From Bog-473 sp963791995 (lineage in GTDB: Bacteria; Actinomycetota; Acidimicrobiia; Acidimicrobiales; RAAP-2), in contig CAWBUQ010000013.1 in the NCBI GenBank assembly GCA_963791995.1, forward strand, positions 32,757 to 96,756: a stretch of 64,000 nt of DNA, in the 5' to 3' direction. The notes under the pieces are model-generated. The model did no database searches. It saw nothing but the letters and a program-made list of their open reading frames with translations, and was not told where the DNA came from. Position 1 is the stretch's first letter; the number at the start of each line of letters is the position of its first letter. A program made the translations under genes and the position numbers. Shown piece by piece: positions 63,771-64,000 of the stretch.

Positions 63771-64000
63771 CTCTCCATTGTTCAGAAATTTCGCGCTCCT
63801 TTGTGATCACCTAATGCTGGGTGCGTGCGCCATTGGCGCCGCGACGAAGTGCAAACCGTGTGAGTCGAGCTCAGCGGCAACACCTCTCTCTTTAAAACCC
63901 CGGTTGTAGCGCTGAAATATGGGTTTGGTTGAGCAGACTTTGTCGTGACTAGGTTCACACAAAGGTGCAGTTTTTCCGGTGGCGCTGGACGCATTCCGGC
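63771..64000. other. Right end of window, no supported gene
   Basis: This AT-richer sequence has only short frames without similarity. It could belong to the second island continuing beyond the window. Confidence 0.4.

Noticed and set aside
63782..63994. Short minus-strand frame at the right edge
   Set aside because: About 70 codons, no similarity, no ribosome-binding site, AT-rich surroundings.
1..64000. CRISPR arrays, insertion sequences or rRNA genes
   Set aside because: I saw no regularly spaced repeats, no transposase motifs and no rRNA-like conserved stretches in the window.

Overview
The window is high-GC DNA, roughly two thirds G+C or more by eye. It has many GTG starts, 4-base GTGA/ATGA gene overlaps, F420-type enzymes (luciferase-like LLM oxidoreductases, a PPOX/F420 protein), a ClpX-type zinc-finger regulator and polyphosphate enzymes (PPK2, polyphosphate-glucokinase-like ROK kinase). 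Together these point to an actinobacterium; an acidimicrobial or related free-living lineage is my guess, not a demonstrated placement. Many genes are clearly recognisable but jump reading frame one or more times by single-base insertions or deletions. This is densest at about 6-26 kb and 57-63 kb. Protein similarity resumes on the far side of almost every jump, so most look like sequence errors in a draft or metagenomic assembly. The exceptions are a few truly decayed genes at 62-63.8 kb that carry in-frame stop codons.

Layout. 1-3 kb: acyl-CoA metabolism (TesB thioesterase, alpha/beta hydrolase, HSD10-like dehydrogenase, enoyl-CoA hydratase). 3.1-6.3 kb: an ABC-2 exporter behind a 20-bp palindrome. 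6.2-10.4 kb: a tandem GntR/FadR regulator, a cytochrome P450 and a DUF222/HNH protein. 10.3-22.3 kb (minus): a tightly coupled catabolic operon in the order TetR, acyl-CoA dehydrogenase, double CoA-transferase, LLM oxidoreductase, serine hydrolase, acyl-CoA ligase, aldehyde dehydrogenase, APH-type kinase, DUF7064/7065-type protein. 22.4-27 kb (plus): a divergent, partly paralogous operon (LLM oxidoreductase, acetoacetate-decarboxylase-like protein, DUF7064/7065-type protein, APH-type kinase). A 17-bp palindrome sits between the two. 27.4-33.8 kb: branched-chain-amino-acid-type ABC transporter (binding protein, LivF, LivM-LivG fusion, LivH) flanking SRPBCC, ClpX-zinc-finger/HTH and PPOX genes. 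33.9-35.8 kb: acyl-CoA ligase and a small partner. 36.6-40.1 kb (minus): PIG-L deacetylase, two phytanoyl-CoA-dioxygenase-family oxygenases and an LLM enzyme. 40.2-43.9 kb: an atypical P-type ATPase coupled to PPK2. 44-47.3 kb: sulfotransferase, PadR regulator and DrrAB-like exporter. 47.3-48.8 kb: DUF4268/PD-(D/E)XK protein. 49-51.5 kb: amidase and a membrane-anchored protein. 51.6-56.9 kb: second DrrAB-like exporter, TetR, ROK kinase, P450, VOC protein.

57.0-63.3 kb is a small integrative element in the 3' end of a tRNA-Arg(ACG) gene. The last 42 bp of the tRNA are duplicated exactly at 63269-63310. The element carries a tyrosine integrase, an intact Fic protein and remnants of a SWIM-associated-like gene, a PD-(D/E)XK-like gene and an HNH gene. 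Just outside the right repeat lies a second, nonsense-mutated integrase gene among repeated TTGTCAACC boxes, suggesting at least two elements accumulated at the same tRNA.

The genes together suggest an organism that degrades activated carboxylic acids (possibly hydroxy- or keto-acids by a kinase/acyl-CoA-dehydrogenase route), imports amino-acid-like or carboxylate solutes, exports lipids or drugs, and uses polyphosphate as an energy store.
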